37,942 nt of DNA from Candidatus Omnitrophota bacterium (lineage in GTDB: Bacteria; Omnitrophota; Gorgyraeia; B26-G9): assembly GCA_018813905.1 (NCBI GenBank), contig JAHJAO010000071.1, positions 1 through 37,942 of the forward strand. The letters are read 5' to 3'. Made by a program: the position numbers and the translations under genes. The notes under the pieces were generated by a model. It made no database searches, was not told where the DNA came from, and saw only the letters and a list, made by a program, of their open reading frames with translations. Shown piece after piece: positions 28,978-37,942 of the stretch; positions within the stretch are counted from its first letter, which is position 1, and every line of letters begins with the position of its first letter.

Positions 28978-30216
28978 ATGGAAAAAAGAAGAGTTGTTGT
29001 TACCGGTATTGGCGTTGTCAGTCCGATTGGTAATAATAAAGATGATTTTTGGCATGCCTTGTGTGACGGGAAAAGTGGTGCAGGATACGTAACGTACTTT
29101 GATACCACTGACTTTGCTTCCCGAATTGATGCCGAAGTTAAAAATTTTGAACCTACCGCTTATATTAGCCCCAAAGAACTAAAACGGATGGATCAGTTTG
29201 TTCAATTTGCGGTCGCCGCAAGCAAGATGGCGTTTGACGATGCGGGATTGCAAATCGAAAAAGAGGACCCAAACCAGATAGGGGTTCTTATCGGCACGGG
29301 TATTGGGGGGCTGCATATCGTAGAAGAACAGGCAAAAGTTCTTATCGAACGCGGCCCAAAGCGGCTCACACCTTTTTTAATACCCATGTTAATCGTAAAT
29401 ATGGCTCCAGGCCAGGTATCGATAAGCTTGGGGCTTAAAGGGCCGAACACTTGCGTGACAACTGCATGTGCTACCGGAGGCCATTCTATCGGAGACGCGT
29501 TCCGCATTATCCAAAGAGGAGAAGCCCAGGCAATGGTGTGCGGCGGTACGGAAAGTTGCATAACTCCGTTAGGCTTTGGCGGATTTTGCGCAATGAAGGC
29601 GCTTACTACCAGAAACGACGAACCGGAACGGGCTTCGCGGCCGTTTGACCGGGATAGAGACGGCTTTCTCATGGCCGAAGGCGCGGGGATTGTAGTTTTG
29701 GAAGAGTTAGAGCATGCAAAGAAAAGGGGTGCTCAGATTTACGCCGAGCTTGCCGGTTATGGAATGAGCGGTGATGCCTACCACATAACTGCTCCGGACC
29801 CCACCGCAGACGGTGCGATCCGGTGCATGGAAGCGGCAATAAAAGATGCGGCGGTTAAGAAAGAGGAAGTTGAATATATAAATGCTCATGGCACATCTAC
29901 TCAGCTTAATGATAAAGTGGAAACGTTGGGTATTAAGAAGGTTTTTGGAGAGCGCGCTTACAAGATTGCCGTAAGTTCCACAAAATCCATGACCGGGCAT
30001 CTGCTTGGTGCGGCTGGCGGCGTAGAATGCATTGCGGCAGCTTTGGCCATAAAACATGGTGTTATCCCTCCCACTATAAATTATGAAAATCCTGACCCTG
30101 AATGTGACCTCGATTACGTCCCTAATACCGCGCGGCAAAAGAAGGTAGGTGTGGCTATATCGAACTCCTTAGGGTTTGGGGGGCATAACGTTACGTTGGT
30201 TTTGAAGAAATTTTAA
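28978..30216 (+). CDS. fabF: 3-oxoacyl-[ACP] synthase II
   Basis: 412 residues. Condensing-enzyme triad: Cys164 in T-A-C-A-T-G, His304 in N-A-H-G-T-S-T, His341 in T-G-H-L-L-G-A-A-G, plus Lys336, one position from the E. coli FabF numbering. Condenses malonyl-ACP with acyl-ACP. Last gene of the fab run; a strong terminator follows. There is no Shine-Dalgarno sequence of note before the start, so translation may depend on the upstream acpP. Confidence 0.97.
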   Translation: MEKRRVVVTGIGVVSPIGNNKDDFWHALCDGKSGAGYVTYFDTTDFASRIDAEVKNFEPTAYISPKELKRMDQFVQFAVAASKMAFDDAGLQIEKEDPNQIGVLIGTGIGGLHIVEEQAKVLIERGPKRLTPFLIPMLIVNMAPGQVSISLGLKGPNTCVTTACATGGHSIGDAFRIIQRGEAQAMVCGGTESCITPLGFGGFCAMKALTTRNDEPERASRPFDRDRDGFLMAEGAGIVVLEELEHAKKRGAQIYAELAGYGMSGDAYHITAPDPTADGAIRCMEAAIKDAAVKKEEVEYINAHGTSTQLNDKVETLGIKKVFGERAYKIAVSSTKSMTGHLLGAAGGVECIAAALAIKHGVIPPTINYENPDPECDLDYVPNTARQKKVGVAISNSLGFGGHNVTLVLKKF

Positions 30217-30235
30217 ATCATATAATAGATTCTGT

Positions 30236-30270
30236 AAATAGGCAACTGAAAAAGTTGCCTATTTATTTTT
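30236..30270 (+). terminator. Intrinsic terminator after fabF
   Basis: Perfect 12-bp arms AAATAGGCAACT (30236-30247) and complement (30253-30264) around a GAAAA loop, running into ATTTTTG. It separates the fab run from the acyl-CoA dehydrogenase unit. Confidence 0.9.
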
Positions 30271-30290
30271 GTTGGGCGGAGTTTCGGTAA

Positions 30291-30319
30291 TTGACAGTGG
30301 TTATTTTTTTATGTATAAT
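30291..30319 (+). promoter_or_regulatory. Consensus promoter of the acyl-CoA dehydrogenase/Etf operon
   Basis: TTGACA (30291-30296), 17 bp, TATAAT (30314-30319). The predicted start at about 30326 gives a 74-nt leader ending in AAAGGAG before the ATG at 30400. Likely a strong constitutive promoter. Confidence 0.88.
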
Positions 30320-30399
30320 ATCTGCACCCTGTTCTGTAAAAATTGGAAACAGGAAATCTTTTGCCAAGTTTTATAGGGTAACGAAAGGAGTACAAGAAC

Positions 30400-31563
30400 A
30401 TGGATTATTTACTTACCGAAGAACAGATAATGGTAAGGGATTTAGCTAGAAAGATTGCTCAGGAGAAGCTGAAAGACCGTGTCGCTGAATTTGACCAGAG
30501 CGAAGAATTCCCTTGGCCGATTATTAAACTATTAGCGGAAGCGGACCTATTTGGTGTTTACCTTGAGGAAAAATACGGTGGCATGGGAGGGGGAATACTT
30601 GAGTTGTGTTTGGTTACGGAAGAACTTTCCCGTGTTTGCGGCGGTGTGGCGGTAAGTTACGCGGCTTCGGCTTTGGGCACCGAACCTATAATGCTTTTTG
30701 GCTCAGAGGAGCAGAAGAATAAATATCTACCGGAAATCGCGAGCGGGAAAAAGTTAGCGGCTTTTGGCTTAACCGAACCGAACGCGGGCAGCGACGCGGG
30801 AGCGATAGAAACCACGGCCAAGAAAGACGGGGAATATTATATTTTAAACGGGACTAAGCATTTTATAACTAACGGAGGAGACGCAGAAATTTACGTGATA
30901 ATCGCTATGACCGATAAAACAAAAGGTTCCCGCGGGTCTTCGGCGTTTATCGTAGAGAAAGGCACTCCGGGTTTTACGTTCGGAAAGAAAGAAGAGAAGA
31001 TGGGTATTCGTACCTCAAGTACCCGCGAGTTAGTCTTTACTGATTGCAAAATTCCGAAGAAGAACCTCTTGGCTAAAGAAGGTATGGGGTTTATTGTTAC
31101 CATGAAGACTTTTGACATGTCTCGGCCGGGGGTTGCGGCGCAGGCCGTCGGTATTGCCCAGGGAGCTCTGGATTTAGCTGTTGAGTATTCAAGGCAGCGT
31201 CAGCAGTTCGGTAAACCTATTTCCAGTTTTCAAGGTTTACAGTTTATGTTGGCGGATATGGCGACTCAGGTTGAAGCCGCCCGCGCGCTTGTCTATAGCC
31301 TGGCAAGAATGCTTGATAGTGGAAATACCAAAGTATCCAAAGAATCCGCTATGGCTAAATTATTCGCCTCCGATGTTGCAATGAAGGTAACTACAGATGC
31401 AGTTCAGATTTATGGCGGCTATGGTTATATGCGCGATTATCCGGTTGAGAAATTCATGCGTGACGCCAAAATAACCCAGATTTATGAAGGTACAAACCAG
31501 ATCCAGCGCAGTATTATCGCTGCAAATTTAATCAAAGAATCATTGGCGGCTTCAAAAAAATAG
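30400..31563 (+). CDS. Acyl-CoA dehydrogenase
   Basis: 387 residues, the short/medium-chain family size. Landmarks: F-G-L-T-E-P-N-A-G-S-D-A-G (FAD and substrate region), T-F-G-K-K-E-E-K-M-G-I-R-T-S, R-Q-Q-F-G-K-P-I-S, Q-I-Y-G-G-Y-G-Y-M-R-D-Y-P and the catalytic base Glu363 in I-Y-E-G-T-N-Q-I-Q-R. It moves two electrons between an acyl-CoA and its 2-enoyl-CoA using FAD, with EtfAB as partner. It is followed within 7 bp by etfB and then an etfA with a ferredoxin domain, so it may work in the reductive direction (as in butyryl- or caffeyl-CoA reductase complexes). Chain-length preference is not readable. Confidence 0.95.
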   Translation: MDYLLTEEQIMVRDLARKIAQEKLKDRVAEFDQSEEFPWPIIKLLAEADLFGVYLEEKYGGMGGGILELCLVTEELSRVCGGVAVSYAASALGTEPIMLFGSEEQKNKYLPEIASGKKLAAFGLTEPNAGSDAGAIETTAKKDGEYYILNGTKHFITNGGDAEIYVIIAMTDKTKGSRGSSAFIVEKGTPGFTFGKKEEKMGIRTSSTRELVFTDCKIPKKNLLAKEGMGFIVTMKTFDMSRPGVAAQAVGIAQGALDLAVEYSRQRQQFGKPISSFQGLQFMLADMATQVEAARALVYSLARMLDSGNTKVSKESAMAKLFASDVAMKVTTDAVQIYGGYGYMRDYPVEKFMRDAKITQIYEGTNQIQRSIIAANLIKESLAASKK

Positions 31564-31570
31564 GAAAATC

Positions 31571-32365
31571 ATGAATATAATTGTTTGTATAAAGCAAGTC
31601 CCGGATACAACTGATGTGCGTATTAATCCCGAAACCAACACCTTGGTCCGGGAGGGGGTAAAATCGATAATTAACCCCTTTGATATGTATGCGATTGAAG
31701 AAGGTTTAAGGTTAAAGGAAAAATTTGGCGGTAAAGTCACGATTATCACTATGGGGCCGCCCCAGGCCGAAGCGGCATTGAGAGAAGCAATATCTTTAGG
31801 GGCGGATGAAGCCATACTTTTATCCGACCGCGCTTTTGCCGGCAGCGACACTTTAGCTACGAGTTACGCTCTGGCCATGGCGATAAAAAATATCGGCGAT
31901 TTTGATATTATTATCTGCGGTAAGCAAGCGATTGACGGGGATACCGCACAGGTAGGGCCGGGAATTTCGGTATGGCTGGATATCCCGCAGGTCGCCTTTG
32001 TTAAAAAGATTAAAGAGGTTACAGAAGACGGCGTAAAGAAAATATTTAAGGTAGAAAGAATGGTCGAAGAGGGATACGAAATTGTTGAATTGCCCCTGCC
32101 TTGCCTGCTAACGGTGGTCAAAGAAATAAACGAACCTCGGATGCCATCGTTGAAAGGTATGATGCGTGCTAAGAAGGCCGAAATTTTAAAATGGACGGCG
32201 GAAAATATCAAGGCCGACGTGAAAAATGTCGGCTTGGACGGATCGCCGACGCAGGTAGTACGTATTTTTACGCCGCCGGTAAGGCAAGGCGGACAGATGT
32301 TAACCGGCACAGAGGAAGAAGTTGCTGCGAAACTGGCCGGGCTCTTAAAAGAAGATATCGGGTAA
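31571..32365 (+). CDS. etfB: Electron transfer flavoprotein beta subunit
   Basis: 264 residues. Starts I-V-C-I-K-Q-V-P-D-T, with the Etf beta signature C-G-K-Q-A-I-D-G-D-T-A-Q-V-G-P and later V-K-E-I-N-E-P-R-M-P-S-L-K-G. It holds an adenine nucleotide or a second FAD together with EtfA. In electron-bifurcating Etfs this subunit binds FAD and NAD(H); whether this one bifurcates cannot be proved from sequence reading alone. It forms one operon with the acyl-CoA dehydrogenase and etfA. Confidence 0.95.
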   Translation: MNIIVCIKQVPDTTDVRINPETNTLVREGVKSIINPFDMYAIEEGLRLKEKFGGKVTIITMGPPQAEAALREAISLGADEAILLSDRAFAGSDTLATSYALAMAIKNIGDFDIIICGKQAIDGDTAQVGPGISVWLDIPQVAFVKKIKEVTEDGVKKIFKVERMVEEGYEIVELPLPCLLTVVKEINEPRMPSLKGMMRAKKAEILKWTAENIKADVKNVGLDGSPTQVVRIFTPPVRQGGQMLTGTEEEVAAKLAGLLKEDIG

Positions 32366-32381
32366 ATAAGGAAAAACAGTT

Positions 32382-33572
32382 ATGGCGATTGAAATATTAC
32401 AAGATAAATGTGTTGGTTGCCGACTGTGTCTTAAGTCTTGTCCTTATGACGCGCTGGAAATGGTCAATAACATTGCCGTGATTAAGGATAACTGTATTCA
32501 ATGCGGCGCCTGCGTAGAAAGTTGCAAGTTCGACGCCATAATTTTAAGAAAACACGAAGAGGTAAGTACCCCCGAGGACGACTTTAAAGATATATGGGTT
32601 TTTGCGGAGCAGAAAAAAGGGGCGATTCAGTCGGTGGTATATGAACTTTTAGGTGAAGGTAAAAAACTTGCCCGAAAAAGAAATCAGAAATTAGCTGCCG
32701 TGCTTCTGGGGGAAAAGGTAAAGAATGAGGCGAAAAAATTGATCGCGCGCGGCGCGGATAAAGTGTATTTGGTTGAAGCGGCAGAGCTTAAAAGTTATCA
32801 GGCCGAGATTTATTCAAACGTATTAACAAAACTTATCCGGGACTATAAGCCGGAAATTGTTTTGACGGGAGCGACAGCTATGGGCCGCTCGCTTATCCCC
32901 AGGGTTGCGGTGGAACTGAAGACCGGACTTACTGCGGATTGTACCGGATTGGATATTGATGAAGAAAAGGGGATATTACTGCAGACGCGTCCGGCTTTCG
33001 GCGGAAATATTATGGCCACAATTATCTGCCCGCACCGGCGTCCGCAAATGGCGACTGTTCGGCATAAGGTTATGAAAGAAGCGGAAGTTAATTCTGCGCA
33101 CAAAGGTGAAATAATCGCGTTAAACTCCAAAGAGTTTTCCTTTAAGAGCCGGGCAAAGCTTATCGATATTGTGGAAGAGCTTGAAGAAACGGTTAATCTG
33201 ACCGAAGCGGATATTATTGTTTCCGGGGGAAGAGGCGTGGGAAGTGCAGAAAACTTCAAGCTGATCGAAGAGTTTGCTAAAACTATCGGCGCCGCGGTCG
33301 GAGCTTCGCGCGCAGCCGTGGATAGCGGGTTAAAACCTTACTCTCACCAAGTTGGGCAAACCGGAAAAACCGTTTGTCCAAAAATTTATTTTGCCTGCGG
33401 CATTTCCGGGCAGATTCAGCATTTAGTCGGGATGCAGTCTTCGGATATTATCGTGGCGATAAATAAAGATGCGGACGCGCCCATTTTTAAAATTGCTACT
33501 TACGGCATCGTAGGCGATTTATTTAAAATAATTCCCGCCCTGATCAAGCAATTTATGAAGAACAGAAAGTAG
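32382..33572 (+). CDS. etfA: Electron transfer flavoprotein alpha subunit with N-terminal 2x[4Fe-4S] ferredoxin domain
   Basis: 396 residues; a plain EtfA is about 320. The extra N-terminal 60 residues contain two full CxxCxxCxxxC cluster motifs (Cys10, 13, 16, 20 and Cys38, 41, 44, 48). The EtfA body follows, with the FAD-binding C-terminus S-R-A-A-V-D-S-G, H-Q-V-G-Q-T-G-K-T-V, F-A-C-G-I-S-G-Q-I-Q-H and I-N-K-D-A-D-A-P-I-F. Ferredoxin-fused EtfA is known from anaerobes, for example the caffeyl-CoA reductase complex of Acetobacterium and some lactate dehydrogenase-Etf complexes. This suggests electron exchange with ferredoxin, and possibly bifurcation. Confidence 0.95.
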   Translation: MAIEILQDKCVGCRLCLKSCPYDALEMVNNIAVIKDNCIQCGACVESCKFDAIILRKHEEVSTPEDDFKDIWVFAEQKKGAIQSVVYELLGEGKKLARKRNQKLAAVLLGEKVKNEAKKLIARGADKVYLVEAAELKSYQAEIYSNVLTKLIRDYKPEIVLTGATAMGRSLIPRVAVELKTGLTADCTGLDIDEEKGILLQTRPAFGGNIMATIICPHRRPQMATVRHKVMKEAEVNSAHKGEIIALNSKEFSFKSRAKLIDIVEELEETVNLTEADIIVSGGRGVGSAENFKLIEEFAKTIGAAVGASRAAVDSGLKPYSHQVGQTGKTVCPKIYFACGISGQIQHLVGMQSSDIIVAINKDADAPIFKIATYGIVGDLFKIIPALIKQFMKNRK

Positions 33573-33650
33573 CCTATTTTTTCCTGCCACATTCGACGCC
33601 AAGCCCGCAAGGCTTGTCCGCTCAGTATCAAGCCTAATAAGTAGGGAACT

Positions 33651-33687
33651 ATTCCCAATGCCTGTTTTACGGTAGGCAGTGGGGAAT
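33651..33687. other. Inverted repeats between etfA and smc
   Basis: A stem ATTCCC/GGGAAT encloses TGCCT/AGGCA with a 10-nt loop. The left arm can alternatively pair with GGGAA (33644-33648). No T-run follows on the plus strand. A second short stem AAGCC/GGCTT lies at 33601-33615. Whether this ends the etf transcript is unclear. Confidence 0.45.
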
Positions 33688-33721
33688 ACCAAATGGCTTG
33701 ACAGAATTTTTTACAAATGTC

Positions 33722-33750
33722 TTGCTTTAAAAAAAGATTTTTGATATAAT
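33722..33750 (+). promoter_or_regulatory. Promoter of smc
   Basis: TTGCTT (33722-33727), 17 bp, TATAAT (33745-33750). Predicted start about 33757, leader about 40 nt, with AAGGA (33787-33791) before the ATG at 33798. Confidence 0.7.
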
Positions 33751-33797
33751 TTTTTTGCAAGGGATTGCCCCTGCCGAAGTTAATATAAGGATATAAA

Positions 33798-36700
33798 ATG
33801 TATTTTAAAAAGTTAGAACTTTTTGGGTTCAAATCTTTTGTAGAAAAAACCTCCCTAATGTTCGAGCCAGGCGTTACTGCTATTGTTGGTCCTAACGGAA
33901 CAGGTAAAAGTAATATCGCAGATGCCATAAAATGGGTTTTGGGCGAGCAAAGCGCGAAGTCCATGCGCGGCTCAAAAATGGAAGATGTAATTTTTAACGG
34001 TACGGAAACTCATCCGGCAGTTAATATGACGGAAGTTTCACTTATATTGTCAAACGAAGATAAGCAGTTGCCGATCGATTACGAAGAAATAACGATTACC
34101 CGCAGGCTTTACCGTTCCGGTGAAAGCGAATACCTTTTGAACAAAACTCCGGTGCGTTTAAAAGACATAAATGAAATGCTGATGGGTACGGGTATTGGAA
34201 CTGAATCGTATTCGATTTTAGAACAGGGGCGTATCGATGCGATTTTAAGCTCAAAGCCGGAAGACCGCAGGGTTGTTTTTGAAGAGGCAAGCGGTATTAC
34301 CAAGTTTAAAAAGAAAAAAGACGAAGCGTTAAGGAAGCTGCAGCAGACAGAAGACAACCTGCTGCGGGCTAATGACATCATCGTTGAAGTCACCCGCCAA
34401 TTAAATTCCATTCAGCGCCAGGTGAATAAAGCTAGGCGTTACCAGGAACAGTTTGAGCAGCTTAAAAATCTGGAAATTCAGTCTGTTTACCGGCAGTATA
34501 ATATTTTAGAAGCGGAAAAGAAAGATTTACAGCAAGAGCAAAACACATTTAACGCCGAAAGCCTAAAACTTGCGCAGGAAGTTGAAAATTTAAATAGCGA
34601 ATTTAATAGTTTGCGCACTACGCTTTCGCAAGTTGAATCGGACTACTCCCAGTTAAATAACAAAACAATAAGTTTTACTACTCAGATTGAGAAAAATAAT
34701 CATTCAATAGCGTTAAATCGCGAGCGTATTGATGAGTTTAATCAGCGGATTGAAAATTTAACGGCGGATATAGAAAAGTCAGGGAAAAAGGTGAGTGAGC
34801 TTGAGGAACAGACCAAACAATTAAAATCGCGCCTTGAAAATTTTCAGAAAGAAAAAGAGGAAAAGGAAAATTTACTCAGACAAAAAGAGTCCGAACTTGC
34901 CCGGATCGAAATGCAAATAAAAGAAGCGAAAGGATGTATCGAGGTTAAAAAAGCGGAAGCGGTAAAGCTTCTGAGCGAACAAACCCAGCTTAAAAATGAC
35001 TTGGTAAAGCTTGCGGCAAATATCCACAACCTGAGTGTGCGCTTAATCCGGTTGAGGCAGGAAAAAGATAAAACCGCCGGCGAGCTTGAAGAGGTTAACG
35101 AGAAATTAAAAGTAAAAGCTAATGAGGTTGACCAAATGAAGCGGTCGGTGGCGGAAAAAGAATCGACTCAAAATCGGCTGCGCAGTGAACAGGAACAGGT
35201 GTCTTTAGATTTAAAAAAACTAGAAGGGAATATTCAGGATCTCAAGCATGCATTGGTGGCGAAGCAGTCTCAACTGGATATGCTGGATAAGCTTAGCAAG
35301 AATTATGAAGGGTTTTCGGATACGGTTAAGGCGTTTATGCTTAAAAAAGATGAATTGACCGGCCTTGGGGGTGGAGTTCATGACGCGCTCGCGAATTTAA
35401 TTGAAGTTAAGCCGGGATATGAGGTATGCGTGGAAACGGCTTTAAACGAATATTTACAGGCGATAATTGTAGATACGCGAGAAGTCGCATTAGAGTTAAA
35501 AGATTTTTTAGCTACAAGCGGCATCGGAAAGGTGAAATTTATTGCGCTGGACTCTGTGAATACTCAAAAAATTACTTCTAAAAATGAATACAACCTTCCG
35601 AAAATATCAAATTTTATAAGCTGTAATGAACGATATCGCAAGATAATCGATTATCTTTTAAAAGATACGTATTTGGCGGATAGCTTGAAAGATTTGCGTG
35701 CCATAGGAACTGATGAGCGGTTTTTAACTAAAGAAGGGGAGATGAGCACGTGCCTGGAAGTGCAAAGCCGTCCTTCCGTAGAGCAGGGGATGGGGATAAT
35801 ATCTCAGAAAGCTCAGATACGCACGCTGAAGGAAGAATGTCGCAATATCGCAGAAGATATCACTGGATTTTGCGGTGAAGAACGGTCAAAACGCGAAAAG
35901 CTCAAAAATACAGAATTGGAATTATCCCAAATAACTTCGGTCTTAAACGATGAAAAAATAGTTTTGGCAAACCGTGATTCTGAGCACGCCAATGTTGAGG
36001 CATTTAAGAAAAAGTTAGATGAGGAATTATCGATTATAAATTTGGAAATCGAAGAAAGCAGCCTGGATGAGCAGGAATTAAAGGTTAAGGAGAGTGAAAA
36101 TAAAATAAGGCTGGATGAGATAAATGAACAAACGCAGCTAAGTGAAGAGGCGATGACGCAAGCGCAGGAGTTGATTAAGATAAATATTCAGGCGCGGGAA
36201 GAGCTGCTTGTGGTTATTACCGAGATGAGGACGGAGTTTTCTTTATTGGATCAGCAGGAAGTAGCGTTAAAAGACAATTTTTCTATGGCTAATGATAATC
36301 TTGAGCAAGCGAGAAGAAATCAGGAAGATTACCGCCTGCAAAAAGAGCAGCTTAATGAACGTATCGGCGAGCTTCTTTTGCAGGTTGAAACAATGCAAAC
36401 GGCAATGACAACTCTTGAGGAACAGAAAAAACAGGCCGAAGAAAATTTGAGCCAAATTTCCGGCCGCAGAAAGGAAGTATTATCCCGTTTTGAAAACACG
36501 CAGAATCAAATCCGGCAAAATGAAAATACCATCAACGAAGTTAAAAACAATATTCGCGACTATGAAGTAAAAGGTGTGGAGTTAAATTATAAAATAAATT
36601 CGCTTACCAGCAATATCCAGCAGTCATACAAGGTAAATCTTGCTTCTTTGATAATGGAGCTTGATGAAAATATCGATTGGAATGCTCAGAATGAACAGAT

Positions 36701-37370
36701 AGATGTTTTAAAAGAAAAAATTGAACGTATGGGTTCGGTGAATCTGGCGGCGGTAGAGGAAGAGGAAGAACTGAAGGAACGGGCAAATTTTCTTAATAGC
36801 CAGAAGGAAGATTTAATAAGCGCCAAATCTTCCCTGATGCAGGCGATCCATAAGATTAACCGAACGACAAAGGATTTATTTCTGGATACGTTTGAAAAAT
36901 CCAAAGTTGCCTTTAAAGAATATTTCCGGCTTTTATTTAACGGCGGCGATGCCCAGCTGGTTTTAAGCGAAGAAGGTGATGTTCTGGAAAGCGGCATAAA
37001 TATTGTGGTGCGGCCTCCGGGCAAAAAATTACAGAATATTACTTTGCTTTCCGGAGGGGAAAAGACGCTTACCGCAATTGCTTTATTGTTTGCACTTTTT
37101 AAGATTAAGCCTACTCCGTTCTGTATACTTGATGAAATGGATGCGCCGCTGGATGAAGCTAATGTGGAACGTTTCACGCGGGTACTGCAGGAATTTTTGA
37201 AGACATCCCAGTTTATAATTATTACCCATAACAAAAAAACCATCAGTGTGGCCGACGTGATGTATGGGGTAACAATGGAATTACCGGGTATATCCAAGCT
37301 TGTTTCCGTAAAATTCAGCGAATATAAACCCACGTCCGAACAAAAGCTCGCCGAAGTTGTCCAATCTTAA
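33798..37370 (+). CDS. smc: Chromosome segregation protein SMC
   Basis: 1190 residues, full-length bacterial SMC. Walker A is G-P-N-G-T-G-K-S-N (31-39; Thr replaces the more common Ser), a coiled-coil arm follows to about 510, then the hinge (about 515-640, with G-L-G-G-G-V-H-D-A), a second coiled-coil arm to about 1010, the ABC signature L-L-S-G-G-E-K (about 1083-1089) and Walker B F-C-I-L-D-E-M-D-A-P-L-D (about 1107-1118). ATP-driven dimer that organises and compacts the chromosome with ScpA/ScpB. No scpAB, ftsY or rnc gene is adjacent. Own promoter upstream. Confidence 0.98.
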   Translation: MYFKKLELFGFKSFVEKTSLMFEPGVTAIVGPNGTGKSNIADAIKWVLGEQSAKSMRGSKMEDVIFNGTETHPAVNMTEVSLILSNEDKQLPIDYEEITITRRLYRSGESEYLLNKTPVRLKDINEMLMGTGIGTESYSILEQGRIDAILSSKPEDRRVVFEEASGITKFKKKKDEALRKLQQTEDNLLRANDIIVEVTRQLNSIQRQVNKARRYQEQFEQLKNLEIQSVYRQYNILEAEKKDLQQEQNTFNAESLKLAQEVENLNSEFNSLRTTLSQVESDYSQLNNKTISFTTQIEKNNHSIALNRERIDEFNQRIENLTADIEKSGKKVSELEEQTKQLKSRLENFQKEKEEKENLLRQKESELARIEMQIKEAKGCIEVKKAEAVKLLSEQTQLKNDLVKLAANIHNLSVRLIRLRQEKDKTAGELEEVNEKLKVKANEVDQMKRSVAEKESTQNRLRSEQEQVSLDLKKLEGNIQDLKHALVAKQSQLDMLDKLSKNYEGFSDTVKAFMLKKDELTGLGGGVHDALANLIEVKPGYEVCVETALNEYLQAIIVDTREVALELKDFLATSGIGKVKFIALDSVNTQKITSKNEYNLPKISNFISCNERYRKIIDYLLKDTYLADSLKDLRAIGTDERFLTKEGEMSTCLEVQSRPSVEQGMGIISQKAQIRTLKEECRNIAEDITGFCGEERSKREKLKNTELELSQITSVLNDEKIVLANRDSEHANVEAFKKKLDEELSIINLEIEESSLDEQELKVKESENKIRLDEINEQTQLSEEAMTQAQELIKINIQAREELLVVITEMRTEFSLLDQQEVALKDNFSMANDNLEQARRNQEDYRLQKEQLNERIGELLLQVETMQTAMTTLEEQKKQAEENLSQISGRRKEVLSRFENTQNQIRQNENTINEVKNNIRDYEVKGVELNYKINSLTSNIQQSYKVNLASLIMELDENIDWNAQNEQIDVLKEKIERMGSVNLAAVEEEEELKERANFLNSQKEDLISAKSSLMQAIHKINRTTKDLFLDTFEKSKVAFKEYFRLLFNGGDAQLVLSEEGDVLESGINIVVRPPGKKLQNITLLSGGEKTLTAIALLFALFKIKPTPFCILDEMDAPLDEANVERFTRVLQEFLKTSQFIIITHNKKTISVADVMYGVTMELPGISKLVSVKFSEYKPTSEQKLAEVVQS

Positions 37371-37423
37371 AGTAGTTTAGGTATACAAAAGTATGGGGTG
37401 GAAGAAAAGAGCAGGTATGTTTA

Positions 37424-37942
37424 TTAGAGCAGTTCTTCACTGAACATACAAATTCGGTTGCGGCCGGTCTTTTTTGCCGCGTATAAAGCCTTATCCGCAT
37501 AGAGAATTATCTGTTCGGCGTTGCCTGCGTCCTGAGGAAAGCTGGCGACACCGATACTTATCGTCATCTTTTGCGCGGGAGCGTTATTTGAATAGTTAAA
37601 AGGGGTATATTCTGTTTCCCGGCGTATTCTTTCCGCGGAAGAATGCGCTTTTTCTTTGGATGTTTCCGGCAAGATTATTACAAATTCTTCGCCGCCGTAT
37701 CTAGCGACCAAATCCACCTCTCGGCAAGAATTTTTTAAAATGATTGCCAGGTGTTTTAATAACACATCGCCGGCGGGATGACCTAAGGAATCGTTGATGT
37801 TTTTGAACCGGTCGATATCCGCCATCAATAAACTTAAAGGCCGGTTGAAACGGTTCGCTCTTTTTATTTCTTCGTTAAGCTGATATTGAAAATACCCGTA
37901 GTTCCAAAGGCCGGTTAATCTGTCTGTATTGGATAAAATGAG
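37424..37942 (-). CDS. GGDEF-domain diguanylate cyclase, C-terminal part (runs off the right edge)
   Basis: 173 codons are in the window and the reading frame stays open to base 37942; the N-terminal sensor part is outside. The domain starts at D-R-L-T-G-L-W-N, then M-A-D-I-D-R-F-K-N-I-N-D-S-L-G-H (metal/substrate region), R-Y-G-G-E-E-F (active-site signature, intact) and S-I-G-V-A at the end. An inhibitory I-site RxxD (R-E-V-D) stands five residues before G-G-E-E-F. It makes c-di-GMP from two GTP, with product feedback inhibition expected. The two PilZ proteins at 17.6-18.5 kb are possible receptors. Convergent with smc. Confidence 0.93.
   Translation of the reverse strand, partial: LILSNTDRLTGLWNYGYFQYQLNEEIKRANRFNRPLSLLMADIDRFKNINDSLGHPAGDVLLKHLAIILKNSCREVDLVARYGGEEFVIILPETSKEKAHSSAERIRRETEYTPFNYSNNAPAQKMTISIGVASFPQDAGNAEQIILYADKALYAAKKTGRNRICMFSEELL

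Noticed and set aside
33698-33703. TTGACA upstream of smc
   Set aside because: No -10 lies 16-18 bp downstream; the TATAAT at 33745 pairs better with TTGCTT at 33722.
36686-37333. 215-codon minus-strand ORF opposite the smc C-terminus
   Set aside because: Antisense shadow of the conserved SMC head domain; Ser-rich peptide with no family features.

Overview
The window looks like a chromosomal segment of an uncultivated, probably anaerobic Gram-negative-type bacterium. My best guess is the candidate phylum Omnitrophota (formerly OP3). Supporting signs are the mix of signal peptides and lipoboxes, an EtfA with a fused ferredoxin, and two otherwise unrelated exported proteins that share an N-terminal S-P-x(3)-I-x-K-x(2)-L-x-N motif, which I recall from Omnitrophota proteins. 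This placement is inference; there is no rRNA in the window.

Region 1 (about 1-5,890) is an accessory island: a LexA-like repressor, a small HNH nuclease, a C5 cytosine methyltransferase, a PD-(D/E)XK endonuclease and a Vsr mismatch endonuclease (the last three overlap), then on the opposite strand a 58-residue AbrB-type protein and a DUF1016-N/staphylococcal-nuclease fusion. A 67-bp inverted repeat (140-206 and 5546-5612, one mismatch) bounds this block, with a palindromic element just inside each copy. The right flank (5226-6206) has no gene and is rich in hairpins.

Region 2 (5,890-13,450) carries an exported protein combining an MgtE-N-like domain with a glycogen-synthase-type glycosyltransferase, two cold-shock proteins behind a probable attenuator, an M48 lipoprotein protease, an exported SAM-dependent methyltransferase and GlnRS.

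Region 3 (13,440-21,740) holds small and envelope-associated genes: a stand-alone EF-Tu-domain-2-like protein, a two-helix membrane protein with a desulfoferrodoxin-like exported partner, CstA, a half-size EamA transporter, a LysW-like zinc ribbon with an acidic tail, two PilZ proteins, and a leftward operon of a FecR-domain protein, a TPR lipoprotein and a secreted coiled-coil protein.

Region 4 (21,800-37,370) is core metabolism on the plus strand. One long run is rsmD-coaD-pta-ackA-DUF177-rpmF-plsX-fabD-fabG-acpP-fabF, closed by a strong terminator. It is followed by acyl-CoA dehydrogenase-etfB-etfA (with ferredoxin domain) and smc. Together these make acetyl-phosphate, CoA, phospholipid precursors and fatty acids, with an electron-transfer acyl-CoA dehydrogenase next door. 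A GGDEF gene runs off the right edge; with the two PilZ proteins it indicates c-di-GMP signalling.

Promoters resembling the sigma-70 consensus are easy to read here. Several place the start codon at or within a few bases of the predicted transcription start, so leaderless mRNAs are probably common in this organism.
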